Made by a program: the position numbers and the translations under genes. From CAYVUM01 sp964619055 (lineage in GTDB: Bacteria > Pseudomonadota > Alphaproteobacteria > Rhodospirillales > Defluviicoccaceae): a DNA stretch of 64,000 nt. Below, piece by piece: positions 50,971 through 59,443 of the stretch. The stretch is from contig CAZUDB010000009.1 in NCBI GenBank assembly GCA_964619055.1, positions 13,430 through 77,429 on the forward strand, read 5' to 3'. The notes under the pieces are model-generated. The model worked only from the letters and a program-made list of their open reading frames with translations, searched no databases and was not told the origin of the DNA. Numbering within the stretch: the stretch's first letter is position 1; every line of letters begins with the position of its first letter.

Positions 50971-51585
50971 TCAGCGGGAGTAGTACTCGACCACCAGGTT
51001 AGGCTCCATCTGCACGGGATACGGCACATCTGCCGTCTTCGGTCCCCGGACAAAGGTGCCCTGCATCTTATTATAATCGACGGTGAGGTAGTCGGGCACG
51101 TCGCGCTCGGCCGATGCAATCGCTTCCAGCACCAACAGCATCTCGCGTGCCTTGCCCCGAACCTCGATGACGTCGCCGTCGCGAACCAAATAGGATGGGA
51201 TTGTCACGCGCCGACCATTCACATTGACATGACCATGGTTCACCACTTGGCGGGCGGCAAACACGGTCGGTACGAATTTCATGCGATAGACGACCGCATC
51301 CAATCGCCGCTCGAGAATTTCGATCAGATTCTCGGAGGTGTCGCCCGTGCGTCGGACCGCCTCTTGATAGTACCTCCGAAATTGCTTTTCACTGATATTG
51401 CCGTAGTAGCCTTTCAGCTTCTGCTTGGCCATGAGCTGTGTGCCGAAATCCGTCGGCTTGCGGCGACGCGCTCCGTGCTGGCCGGGGGCGTAATCGCGTT
51501 TGTTGATCGGGCTCTTCGGTCGCCCCCATAGATTAACGCCCAGACGGCGATTAATTTTATACTTGGATTCCAGACGCTTGGTCAT
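50971..51585 (-). CDS. rpsD: 30S ribosomal protein S4
   Basis: Primary 16S rRNA-binding protein, 204 aa. MTKRLESKYKINRRLGVNLWGRPKSP is the alphaproteobacterial opening, GQHGARRRKPTDFGTQLMAKQKLKGYYG follows, and the S4 RNA-binding domain covers RRLDAVVYRMKFVPTVFAARQVVNHGHVNVNGRRV. No zinc-finger cysteines. ATG at 51585; the frame runs 22 codons upstream without similarity. It stands alone rather than in the alpha operon, as usual in this class. Confidence 0.97.
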   Translation of the reverse strand: MTKRLESKYKINRRLGVNLWGRPKSPINKRDYAPGQHGARRRKPTDFGTQLMAKQKLKGYYGNISEKQFRRYYQEAVRRTGDTSENLIEILERRLDAVVYRMKFVPTVFAARQVVNHGHVNVNGRRVTIPSYLVRDGDVIEVRGKAREMLLVLEAIASAERDVPDYLTVDYNKMQGTFVRGPKTADVPYPVQMEPNLVVEYYSR

Positions 51586-51980
51586 GGTGATCGAGATCCT
51601 TGTCCGTGATCTTTGTTGATGTCCTGGTAGTCCCGTTCTGCCCGTCCTCATCCAATTGATGAGGTCAAGTCAGTGGGCGGGGTGGCGCGATCACGTGGGT
51701 CCCTATCTGATCGGTGCCCCGGGCGTCACCCGCATTCCCAGGAATGAGCGCAGGAGTATACGGATCTCGGGCGTGCTGTCAAAACCTACGTTGCCCGTCG
51801 CACCGTTCCCGAACTGGGATTTGCGCGTTTTCCGCGCATCGGGCATGCGATATTGTGTGATCTTCTTTACTTTCGCGTTGCGAAATTCGCGTTACCTTTG
51901 ATCCAATTCGAAGGGAGGCGTCCAAGGTTTGATTGACTGGCGGGCCCCATGGGACCGCACGCGATTAAGAGGATATGACC
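51586..51980. other. rpsD leader and intergenic region with two palindromes
   Basis: 395 bases between divergent rpsD and the small gene at 51981. Two inverted repeats stand out: CCTCATC-(5)-GATGAGG at 51646-51664, which would lie in the rpsD 5' leader about 60-80 bases ahead of its ATG, and TTTCGC-GTT-GCGAAA at 51871-51885, about 95 bases ahead of the small gene. The first could be an S4 autoregulatory stem; the second an operator. No coding frame convinced me. Confidence 0.45.
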
Positions 51981-52082
51981 ATGAACCTTGATGCCAGAAT
52001 TGGACAAAGCGCAACGGTGATTGCCGTTGTCCTCGCCATCCTGATCACGGCTACGGTTTTCGGCGTTTTCTGGGAAGGCTGA
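51981..52082 (+). CDS. 33-residue single-helix membrane peptide
   Basis: Short frame below usual length limits. AAGAGGA lies about 8 bases before the ATG. The product is MNLDARIGQS, then a single hydrophobic helix of about 20 residues (ATVIAVVLAILITATVFGVF), ending WEG. No Cys or charged residues occur in the helix. It lies between rpsD and asd, and 168 bases separate it from asd, so it may be expressed alone. I do not recognise a family. Confidence 0.6.
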   Translation: MNLDARIGQSATVIAVVLAILITATVFGVFWEG

Positions 52083-52250
52083 TTTGTACCCAGCCGCGTG
52101 ACCCAAATTGGCCGTCGCCGGGGTCTGGGCTCGGACCCCGGCGCCGCTCCTCCCCTTGCAAATCACTGCTCTTCCGCGTAATCGGAGCTTGAAGCACGGC
52201 TCCGGCGCTTAATCTGTGTTGAAGCCGCGGATGGTATGAGGTGTTCAGTT

Positions 52251-53291
52251 ATGGGTTATCGTGTTGCTGTCGTTGGGGCCACCGGCAACGTGGGTCGGGA
52301 ACTGTTGCGTCTGCTGGATGAGCGGTCCTTTCCGGCTGACGATGTTGTGGCACTCGCCTCCGAGCGGTCCGTCGGCTCGGAAGTGTCCTTTGGCGAGGAT
52401 GACGTTCTGAAGGTTCAGGATCTCGGGACCTTCGATTTCCGCGGCATCGATATCGTGTTGTCCTCACCGGGCGCGAAAGTGTCCGCCGTGTTCGCGCCCA
52501 AGGCCGCGGCCGCCGGCGCCGTTGTGATCGACAATACCTCCCACTTTCGAATGGATCCGGACGTGCCGCTGGTGGTGCCGGAGGTCAATCCCGGCGCCTT
52601 GGAACACTTTGGCAAGCGCAACATCATCGCCAACCCCAACTGCTCGACGATTCAGATGGTGGTTGCCTTGAAGCCGCTACACGACCTCGCTGGCATCCGC
52701 CGAATCGTGGTCGCGACATACCAGTCCGTCTCCGGCGCCGGAAAGGAAGCCATGGATGAGCTGTTCAACCAGACCCGTGGCGTCTACATGAACGAGCCAG
52801 CCTACAAAACGCAGCAGAAATTCACCAAACAGATTGCTTTCAACGTCATCCCGCACATCGACGTCTTCCTCCCCGATGGTTCCACCAAGGAGGAATGGAA
52901 AATGGTGGCGGAGACGCGAAAGATCCTGGACCCGGACATCGCGGTCACGGCCACCTGTGTGCGTGTGCCGGTGTTCGTCGGTCACGCCGAGGCAATCAAC
53001 ATCGAGTGTGAGCAACCCATCGACGAGGAAAGCGCCCGGGCGGCCCTCCGCGCCTCGCCGGGCATCAGCGTCATCGATCACCGTGCTGACGAAGGCTATG
53101 TCACGCCGGCCGAAAGTTCGGGCGAAGATCCGGTCTATGTCAGCCGCATCCGCAGTGATCCGACCATTGCCAACGGCCTCAACCTCTGGGTCGTGGCGGA
53201 TAACCTGCGAAAAGGCGCGGCGTTGAATGCGGTCCAAATCGCTGAGACGCTGGCCGAGGTCCACTTGCCCGTCCCGGCCCAGGTGCACTGA
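52251..53291 (+). CDS. asd: Aspartate-semialdehyde dehydrogenase
   Basis: NADPH enzyme reducing aspartyl phosphate to aspartate semialdehyde for Lys, Thr, Met and diaminopimelate, 346 aa. GATGNVGRELLRLL is the Rossmann motif, NPNCSTIQM contains the catalytic Cys131, SVSGAGKEAMDEL follows, and RVPVFVGHAEAINIE carries the substrate Arg and general-base His region. ATG at 52251 has GAGG about 9 bases upstream; an ATG at 52236 adds five residues. Confidence 0.96.
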   Translation: MGYRVAVVGATGNVGRELLRLLDERSFPADDVVALASERSVGSEVSFGEDDVLKVQDLGTFDFRGIDIVLSSPGAKVSAVFAPKAAAAGAVVIDNTSHFRMDPDVPLVVPEVNPGALEHFGKRNIIANPNCSTIQMVVALKPLHDLAGIRRIVVATYQSVSGAGKEAMDELFNQTRGVYMNEPAYKTQQKFTKQIAFNVIPHIDVFLPDGSTKEEWKMVAETRKILDPDIAVTATCVRVPVFVGHAEAINIECEQPIDEESARAALRASPGISVIDHRADEGYVTPAESSGEDPVYVSRIRSDPTIANGLNLWVVADNLRKGAALNAVQIAETLAEVHLPVPAQVH

Positions 53292-53294
53292 GCG

Positions 53295-54152
53295 TCAACC
53301 TACGGCTTCCGCGGTGAAGCGGACGGGCGGGTCATCGACCGCTGTTTGAGTTGCCACCAACCGAAGCTCGTCCGCGTTGACTTCGCTGGTGGCTGCGATG
53401 ATTCCGAATAAGGACGACACGGCCTGACCAAGCGCCCCGTCGATGGCACCGGACTGCAGCAGGCGCGCCACCAACATCGCGGCAAGGATATCGCCGGCTC
53501 CTTTGGCGCGCAGTGGCAAGCGCGGCGTCGTCACACGCCAAGCTTGCCGGCGACCGACAGCCATGGTTGTGATCCGGCCCGGCCCGTCGCGTGGGTCTAG
53601 CACGGAGGTAACAGCGCACCAGGATGGCCCCCTAGTCAGCACATTCCGAGCCGCATCCAGAACCTCTCGCATGGTTGCCGTCCCCTTCCCGGTCAGCGCT
53701 GCCAGCTCGAACGGGTTCGGCACCACCACGTCGGCCGCCGGAATTAGTATCTCGGTGATGGCCCAACAGACCTCGTCGGACACGTAGGCGCCCGTGTCCG
53801 CATCCCCCATGACGGGATCACAGACGAACAGCGCATCATCCCGCTGCCGCTTGACGCGCTGAACGGCATCCAGCACCACCGCCGCCGTATCGGCTGAGCC
53901 AAGATAGCCGGACAACACCGCATCGACCCGACTCAGCACACCGATCCGATCCAGCCCGGCGATGATCCCGGACAGCTCGGCGGGATCACGGACACGGCCA
54001 CCCGGCGCGCCGTACCCCGGATGGTGGCTTAGATGGACCGTATCCACGGGCCAGGCTTCGATCCCGGCACGGCGGATCGCGAACACGGCGCCTGAATTGC
54101 CCACGTGCCCATAGCTTACGGACGACTGAATCGTCAGCACGTCCAGGCTCAC
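53295..54152 (-). CDS. pdxY: Pyridoxal kinase PdxY
   Basis: Salvage kinase phosphorylating pyridoxal to PLP, 285 aa, ribokinase superfamily. VLTIQSSVSYGHVGNSGAVFAIRRAGIEAWPVDTVHLSHHPGYGAPGGR is the PdxK/PdxY opening; ADVVVPNPFELAALTG and LRAKGAGDILAAMLVARLL (catalytic Asp in GAGD) are present. Start GTG at 54152. Convergent with asd, three bases apart, and divergent from the malyl-CoA-lyase gene. Confidence 0.94.
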   Translation of the reverse strand: MSLDVLTIQSSVSYGHVGNSGAVFAIRRAGIEAWPVDTVHLSHHPGYGAPGGRVRDPAELSGIIAGLDRIGVLSRVDAVLSGYLGSADTAAVVLDAVQRVKRQRDDALFVCDPVMGDADTGAYVSDEVCWAITEILIPAADVVVPNPFELAALTGKGTATMREVLDAARNVLTRGPSWCAVTSVLDPRDGPGRITTMAVGRRQAWRVTTPRLPLRAKGAGDILAAMLVARLLQSGAIDGALGQAVSSLFGIIAATSEVNADELRLVATQTAVDDPPVRFTAEAVG

Positions 54153-54317
54153 CCCGAATCCTCCGCGTTCGCTTGCTTAATTACAGCGACGGCGCTACCT
54201 TTTTTCGCAGGTGCGAAGCGGGTTCGGCGGCCACACGCTGGGCCTCGGTCTTCGGCACACGCATCGCCCGATTCACAGACAAAACGCCCGTTCCAGGGTG
54301 TGGGAGGAAAGCAAGCC

Positions 54318-55202
54318 ATGGCCACGACCGCCCGTCCCCGTCGCAGTGTCCTGTACATGCCGGGCTCCAACGCCCGCGCGCTTGAAAAGGCCAAAACGCT
54401 CCCCGCTGACGGCCTGATCCTTGATCTGGAGGATGCCGTCGCGCCTGACGCCAAGGAAACGGCCCGCACCCAAGTGTGCGAGGCGGTCCAGGCCGGTGGT
54501 TATGGCATGCGGGAGTTGGTCATCCGTGTCAATGGCTTAGGGACACCGTGGGGTGCCGCCGACGTGGCTGCCGCCGCCGCAACCCGGGCCGATGCGATTC
54601 TGATCCCCAAGGTCGAGAGCGCGGACATGGTCCGCCAGGTCGAGATGCTCATGGCCAACAACGGCGCCCATGACGACATGGCGATCTGGGCGATGATGGA
54701 AACACCGCGCGGCATGCTGGCGGCGGCGGAGATTGCGGCGGTGCCACGCATGAGCTGCTTTGTGATGGGCACCTCGGATCTGGCCAAGGACCTACACTGC
54801 GCCCACACCCGCGAGCGTTTGCCGATGATCACCTCCTTGGGCCTTTGCCTCCTGGCCGCGCGGGGCTACGGCGTCGCCATCGTCGACGGCGTCTATCTGG
54901 ATCTGAACGATGACGAGGGCTTCGCCTACGCCTGCCAACAGGGTGTCGAGCTGGGCTTCGACGGCAAAACACTGATCCACCCCAAAACCGTCGCCGCCTG
55001 CAACGCCGCCTATTCGCCGAAGGAGGCGGAGGTGGAGTGGTCCCGCAAAATCATTGCCGAACACGCCGCTGCATCCGCCGAAGGCAAGGGCGTGGTCGTT
55101 GTGGACGGCAAGTTGATTGAAAACCTGCACGTGGAGAACGCCAAGCGCCTAGTCGCCATGGCGGAAGCAATCCAAATCATGGAATCCGCCTCAGCCGCTT
55201 AA
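54318..55202 (+). CDS. CoA ester lyase (malyl-CoA / citrate-lyase beta-like)
   Basis: 294-aa TIM-barrel lyase of the HpcH/HpaI-CitE superfamily. RSVLYMPGSNARALEKAKTLPADGLILDLEDAVAPD is the active-site opening with the metal and substrate residues; LIPKVES, ETPRGMLAAAEIA (metal Glu), MGTSDLAKDL (metal Asp), and FDGKTLIHPKTV follow. The closest general match is the alphaproteobacterial Mcl1-type L-malyl-CoA/beta-methylmalyl-CoA lyase of the ethylmalonyl-CoA pathway, but a CitE-like stand-alone enzyme remains possible. ATG 54318 has GGGAGG upstream. Confidence 0.9.
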   Translation: MATTARPRRSVLYMPGSNARALEKAKTLPADGLILDLEDAVAPDAKETARTQVCEAVQAGGYGMRELVIRVNGLGTPWGAADVAAAAATRADAILIPKVESADMVRQVEMLMANNGAHDDMAIWAMMETPRGMLAAAEIAAVPRMSCFVMGTSDLAKDLHCAHTRERLPMITSLGLCLLAARGYGVAIVDGVYLDLNDDEGFAYACQQGVELGFDGKTLIHPKTVAACNAAYSPKEAEVEWSRKIIAEHAAASAEGKGVVVVDGKLIENLHVENAKRLVAMAEAIQIMESASAA

Positions 55203-55231
55203 ACACGTAGACTGTCCTCACGCGTCATCAA

Positions 55232-55250
55232 GGCCGGGCTTGTCCCGGCC
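55232..55250. repeat. Short GC-rich palindrome of the alphaproteobacterial intergenic type
   Basis: Stem GGCCGGG-CTTGT-CCCGGCC (arms 55232-55238 and 55244-55250) sits inside a CATCAAGGCCGGGCTTGT...CCATCCACG context, which resembles dispersed palindromes found between genes in many alphaproteobacteria. It follows the lyase gene by 30 bases and could also act as a 3'-end hairpin. I saw no second copy in this window. Confidence 0.65.
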
Positions 55251-55313
55251 ATCCACGTCTTACACCACGATCACCTTTGAGATACCATGCCCTCAACGCC
55301 TTAGGGGGCAAGC

Positions 55314-55556
55314 GTGGCGCACGACACGAGCTACACCACCAGCCTGATCGGCTCCATCAACGACACGGCCAAGTCGGCGCTGCGGGGCGTGGGATTCAGC
55401 AAGGCACGGTTCTTAGACACGGTCTTTGATCTCGCCGTTGTGCGCGGCATCGATTGGACCGCTTTGTCATCGGACGATCTCGAAAATCTGCTCCAGCAGC
55501 TCACCGCGATCACAAACAACGGCGTGAAGACGCTCTCATGCGTGCCGAGCGCTTGA
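55314..55556 (+). CDS. Hypothetical 80-aa protein
   Basis: Start GTG with TAGGGGG about 6 bases upstream. The product is probably soluble and helical: an N-terminal Ser/Thr-rich segment, then ALRGVGFSKARFLDTVFDLAVVRGIDWTALSSDDLENLLQQLTAI. No Cys motif apart from one late residue, no membrane helix. I do not recognise it, and it has no operon partner. Confidence 0.5.
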   Translation: MAHDTSYTTSLIGSINDTAKSALRGVGFSKARFLDTVFDLAVVRGIDWTALSSDDLENLLQQLTAITNNGVKTLSCVPSA

Positions 55557-56034
55557 GGATGCCTTCCACTGAGCCGTCAAACCAAGGTGTCGCCTGCCGA
55601 AATAGCGGTCCTGAGCGATGCCACCACTAATCCACGCTGGCTCCCGTGCCTTCGGGAGCGTATCGGGACCGTGAGGTCGCGTACGACCTGGCGCTTGCCC
55701 CCTTCCTCGCCAAACTTGCGGAAAGCGTGTTGCAATAAGGCTAGCGTCTCGTGTCGAAGCCTTAATCGGTGACAGCGAAAATCCGGGATCCAAATGTCGT
55801 TACGCGGAGTTTGATCGCGATCTGCTCCTGAAGCATGGCGGGGCTTTGCCGTTCTGGTTGCGTGATGAACTGCAGCGTCACGTAGACAATGTTCTTTCAC
55901 CCGCTTCCGCGAACTGAGCAACGGCCCGCTCACCCGGTTGTTCCCATCAGCGATCCGTGGTAGCCAGCGGCCAATAATCGTGCGGCCTGCCTTGACCGCC
56001 CCTCAGCACTTCGTCCTCAAAAAAGGAGCCAGTG
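55557..56034. other. Intergenic region with possible decayed frames, upstream of secB
   Basis: 478 bases. Two plus-strand frames look protein-like but lack starts: one ends …REVAYDLALAPFLAKLAESVLQ at about 55737, another reads KCRYAEFDRDLLLKHGGALPFWLRDELQRHVDN and ends at about 55918. They may be pieces of an eroded gene, but I cannot name a family. A good ribosome site (AAGGAG) precedes the secB start. Confidence 0.4.
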
Positions 56035-56628
56035 ATGGCCGATCAGCCCGAAGACGACACCACCCCCGGCTCCGAAGGCTTTGCCGCCGGCGATTCCGGC
56101 AGCAGCGAGGATGCGGCTGCGGCTGCTGACGCACAACAAGCGGGCCCGCCGCCGCTGGCCGTCCTGAACCAGTACATCAAGGACATGTCGTTCGAGGCGC
56201 CGACGACGCCGGCCGTGTTTGCGCGCTTGCGGGAGGAGCAGCCGAGCATCAACGTCAACGTTAATGTTCAGGCCAAACCGCTCGCCGCGCAGCAGTACGA
56301 GGTGGTCCTGTCGCTCCGCGCCGAATGCAAGTTTGGGGACGATGTGGCGTTCTTGACGGAGCTCGACTATGGCGGGGTGTTCCAGATCCAGGTGCCGGAA
56401 AACCTGTTGCGCCCGGTGCTGTTGATCGAATGCCCGCGCTTGTTGTTCCCGTTCGCGCGTCACATCCTGGCCAACACCACCCGTGATGCCGGTTTTATGC
56501 CGCTGATGCTGGGCCCCGTGGATTTCGTGGCTCTGTTTCAACGCCAAGCCCAACAGACGGGCCAGCCCGGATTGGAGGAGTTGGGTCTCGCCGCCGGCCC
56601 CAGTGGGACGCCACAAGCAACTGCCTAA
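56035..56628 (+). CDS. secB: Protein-export chaperone SecB
   Basis: Cytoplasmic tetrameric chaperone that keeps precursors unfolded for SecA, 197 aa. An unusually long acidic N-terminal tail (about residues 1-38: QPEDDTTPGSEGFAAGDSGS...) precedes the core (VLNQYIKDMSFEAP, INVNVNVQAKPL, YEVVLSLRAECK, CPRLLFPFARHILANTTRDAGFMPLML). ATG at 56035; a GTG one codon upstream is also in frame. Sits beside dnaQ–coaE–aroE–maf as in many alphaproteobacteria near oriC. Confidence 0.95.
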   Translation: MADQPEDDTTPGSEGFAAGDSGSSEDAAAAADAQQAGPPPLAVLNQYIKDMSFEAPTTPAVFARLREEQPSINVNVNVQAKPLAAQQYEVVLSLRAECKFGDDVAFLTELDYGGVFQIQVPENLLRPVLLIECPRLLFPFARHILANTTRDAGFMPLMLGPVDFVALFQRQAQQTGQPGLEELGLAAGPSGTPQATA

Positions 56629-56639
56629 GCCGCTTCACC

Positions 56640-57314
56640 TCATCCCGCGTCCAGTTTTCGCCAGATCGGGTCGTTGAGCCGGTCCAGAAAAGCCGCGTGC
56701 GCCGTCAATTCGTCCGCCGTCGGCTCGACGACCCGCGGCGTTCGGGCGATTTGCGTCGTTGCCACGACCGCTTGGCTAGCCTCGGTCAAATCGAAGCCCG
56801 GCTGACGTCCGCCGATCAGCTGCAGATACACTTCCGCCAGCAGTTCGCAGTCCTTCAACGCCCCGTGCAGAACACGATCGGAAAGATCGATTTCAAAGCG
56901 TCGGCAGAGAGCATCCAAGCTTGCCGGCGCCCCGAAAAACTTTTCCCGCGCGATTGGTAGCGTATCAATGGCTCGATCGCTCGCCAGAGGCTCATACCCG
57001 GCCCGCTTCAACTCGGCATTCAAAAAGCCCATGTCAAAAGGTGCGTTGTGGATCACCAAGGGCGCCTCGCCCAGAAACGCTAGAAACTCGTCTGCAATCT
57101 CAGCAAAGCGCGGCTTATCGGTCAGGAATTCATCACTGAGGCCGTGCACAGCCTCGGCCCCAGCGGACATTGTTCGGTCGGGATTCAGGTAAACTTGATA
57201 GGTCTGCCCTGTCGGCACGTGATTGAGCATTTCGACACAGCCGATTTCAACGATGCGATCGCCCGCGTCGGGGCTCAGGCCCGTCGTCTCCGTATCAAGC
57301 ACGATTTCGCGCAT
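56640..57314 (-). CDS. dnaQ: DNA polymerase III epsilon subunit (3'-5' proofreading exonuclease)
   Basis: 224-aa proofreading subunit. The DEDDh residues are visible: Asp/Glu in IVLDTETTGLS, Asp in HNAPFDMGFLN, and His/Asp in HGALKDCELLAEVYL. ATG at 57314 (MREIVLDTET); the frame runs upstream into coaE without similarity. Lies 17 bases after the coaE stop in the maf–aroE–coaE–dnaQ operon. Confidence 0.95.
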   Translation of the reverse strand: MREIVLDTETTGLSPDAGDRIVEIGCVEMLNHVPTGQTYQVYLNPDRTMSAGAEAVHGLSDEFLTDKPRFAEIADEFLAFLGEAPLVIHNAPFDMGFLNAELKRAGYEPLASDRAIDTLPIAREKFFGAPASLDALCRRFEIDLSDRVLHGALKDCELLAEVYLQLIGGRQPGFDLTEASQAVVATTQIARTPRVVEPTADELTAHAAFLDRLNDPIWRKLDAG

Positions 57315-57331
57315 CACGCCCTCTCCCGTTC

Positions 57332-57961
57332 CTAACGCTCCAGCGTCCGTTTTGGCGGCCAATGCTGTGGCATCAACGTGGACGCCATCTCCATCACCCG
57401 CCGCAGGGTCGCGCGCGTGTGACCGATGCTCAAGCCCGTGCGGATCACGATATCGGCGCGACGGCGTTTTTCGCCATCGCTCATCTGGCGTTTCAGGATT
57501 GCTCGCAGACGATCCCGGTCCATGCCAGGCCGAGCCAGCATCCGTGCTTCCTGTAAAAACGCCGGAGCCGACACCACCACCACCGCATCGCACATCCGGT
57601 CCATGCCGCTTTCGAACAACAACGGAACATCCAATATGGCGACAGCCGTCCGCCGTCGCGCACGGATACGCAAAAACCGCTCCACCTCCGCTCTCACCAG
57701 CGGGTGCAAGATCGCTTCCAACTGGCTTAGTGCCGCCGGGTCACTGAACACTTGCCTTGCCATTGCCGGTCGATCAATCTGGCCGTTCACCACCACGCCG
57801 GTAAAGACGGCCGCAATCGTGGGTACAGCTTTTCCGCTTCGGCCGAGCAATTGATGCACCGACCGGTCAGCATCAAACACAGCGGCTCCTTCGCCGCGAA
57901 AGATCCCTGCGGCCGTGGACTTGCCCATGGCAATGGAACCGGTCAGGCCGAGGATTACCAC
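57332..57961 (-). CDS. coaE: Dephospho-CoA kinase
   Basis: Last enzyme of CoA synthesis, 209 aa. P-loop GLTGSIAMGKSTAAG (the usual Gly of GKST context kept), FDADRSVHQLL, LDVPLLFESGMDRMCDAVVVVSAP. Start GTG at 57961. Ten bases downstream of aroE. Confidence 0.95.
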   Translation of the reverse strand: MVILGLTGSIAMGKSTAAGIFRGEGAAVFDADRSVHQLLGRSGKAVPTIAAVFTGVVVNGQIDRPAMARQVFSDPAALSQLEAILHPLVRAEVERFLRIRARRRTAVAILDVPLLFESGMDRMCDAVVVVSAPAFLQEARMLARPGMDRDRLRAILKRQMSDGEKRRRADIVIRTGLSIGHTRATLRRVMEMASTLMPQHWPPKRTLER

Positions 57962-57971
57962 GGCCGCATGC

Positions 57972-58844
57972 TCACGCTTCGTCCAAACTGTCGATAATCC
58001 GCCCGCGCAGCTCGGCCGTCACCTCGGGATCAACCCCAAACCAGGCGTTGAACGCCGGTCGTGCTTGATGGAGCAGCATGCCGAGCCCCTCCACCGTCTG
58101 GCAGCCCTTATCGACCGCCGCTTGCAGAATTGGCGTCACCAACGGTCGATAGACGATATCAACCACCACCGCGTTTACCGGCAGATCATCCAGGACGATC
58201 TCGAGGGGCGGTTGATGAACCATGCCAAGCACAGTCGTGTTGACGAGCAATCCCGTTTTCGCCAGTGCGGCGCTACGGTCCCGCCACTCAACCACTTGAA
58301 CTGGGTCGCCCAGGTGAGCCGCGAGCGCCTCTGCTTTCTCCCGACTGCGGTTGGCAAGCCGGATCTCTGACACGCCGACGTCGACGAGAGCCGCCACAAC
58401 CGCCCGCGCAGCCCCCCCGGCACCGAGCACGACGGCAGCGTCCATGCCTGGCCGCCAGGTTGACCCGGCCCTGATACTCTCCATAAAGCCGAAGCCATCG
58501 GTGTTGGTGCCATAAAGCGACCCATCGTCTCGAACCATGATGGTATTGACCGCACCGATCCGCATCGCCTCCGAGCTCACCTCATCCATGAACTCCAAGA
58601 CTGCTACCTTGTGCGGCACCGTGACGTTGGCGCCAGCAAAGCCCAACGCGCTGAGACCGCGGATCGCCTGCTCCACCCTCGTCGGAGCCACGGCAAGGGG
58701 TACATAAGCGCCGTCAATGCCGTATCTTTGCAGCCAATAACCATGAAGGCGCGGCGACAGGGAATGATCGACCGGCCATCCCATCACGCCGGCGACCTTG
58801 GATTTGCCGCTCAAGCCATCGGCAGATCCAACGGGCACCATCAT
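57972..58844 (-). CDS. aroE: Shikimate dehydrogenase (NADP)
   Basis: Reduces 3-dehydroshikimate in aromatic amino-acid synthesis, 290 aa. GWPVDHSLSPRLHGYWL is the shikimate-binding opening, NVTVPHKVAV contains the catalytic Lys, TNTDGFGFMES the Asp, GAGGAARAVVAAL and NRSREKAEAL the NADP site. ATG overlaps the maf stop (ATGA). Confidence 0.96.
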   Translation of the reverse strand: MMVPVGSADGLSGKSKVAGVMGWPVDHSLSPRLHGYWLQRYGIDGAYVPLAVAPTRVEQAIRGLSALGFAGANVTVPHKVAVLEFMDEVSSEAMRIGAVNTIMVRDDGSLYGTNTDGFGFMESIRAGSTWRPGMDAAVVLGAGGAARAVVAALVDVGVSEIRLANRSREKAEALAAHLGDPVQVVEWRDRSAALAKTGLLVNTTVLGMVHQPPLEIVLDDLPVNAVVVDIVYRPLVTPILQAAVDKGCQTVEGLGMLLHQARPAFNAWFGVDPEVTAELRGRIIDSLDEA

Positions 58845-59443
58845 GAGTGCAGAAAGCCAAGGCGGCGCAATTCGGCCAACAATGGCAGCATGGGCAGTCC
58901 CATGATCGTCGATTGGTCACCCTCGATCCGCTCGAACAACTGAATGCCCACTCCCTCGATTCGATAGCCGCCGACACACGCCAAAATGTCCTCAGCGTGA
59001 GCGTCACAATACCAGTCCAGAAACGTATCCGAAAATGTCCGCATGTGCAGGACCGCTATGCCCGCATGTCGCCACAGCACACGTCCTTCGGAAACAATAA
59101 CGACGACACTGATGAGGCGGTGACTTCGCCCACGCAGTCGCGCCAGAGAAGCACGGGCCTCTGCGACCGTTGATGCTTTCGTTAAAATCGCGCCGCGTGC
59201 CACCGCAATCTGGTCAGCCCCAATCACCAGATCGTCGCTGTAAGAGCTCGATGTTCGCAGGGCCTTGGCTTCCGCCAACGCAAGTGCAGTCTGACAAGCA
59301 GACCTCTGCTCGATGGTGCAACGATGCCGAATCGCGTCCTCATCCACGTTTGCCGGTCTAATCACAAACGGCAGTCCTACCGCCGCGAGCAATTGTCGCC
59401 TTGCCGCACTGGCAGACGCCAACACCAGCTTCCTTTCACTCAT
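58841..59443 (-). CDS. maf: Maf-like nucleotide pyrophosphatase
   Basis: 200-aa house-cleaning nucleoside triphosphate pyrophosphatase. LVLASASAARRQLL is the nucleotide-binding opening; VIGADQIAV and GYRIEGVGIQLFERIEGDQSTIMGLPMLPL are conserved. The sub-specificity (YhdE- or YceF-like) is not clear. Overlaps both PPSR (upstream) and aroE by ATGA. Confidence 0.95.
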   Translation of the reverse strand: MSERKLVLASASAARRQLLAAVGLPFVIRPANVDEDAIRHRCTIEQRSACQTALALAEAKALRTSSSYSDDLVIGADQIAVARGAILTKASTVAEARASLARLRGRSHRLISVVVIVSEGRVLWRHAGIAVLHMRTFSDTFLDWYCDAHAEDILACVGGYRIEGVGIQLFERIEGDQSTIMGLPMLPLLAELRRLGFLHS

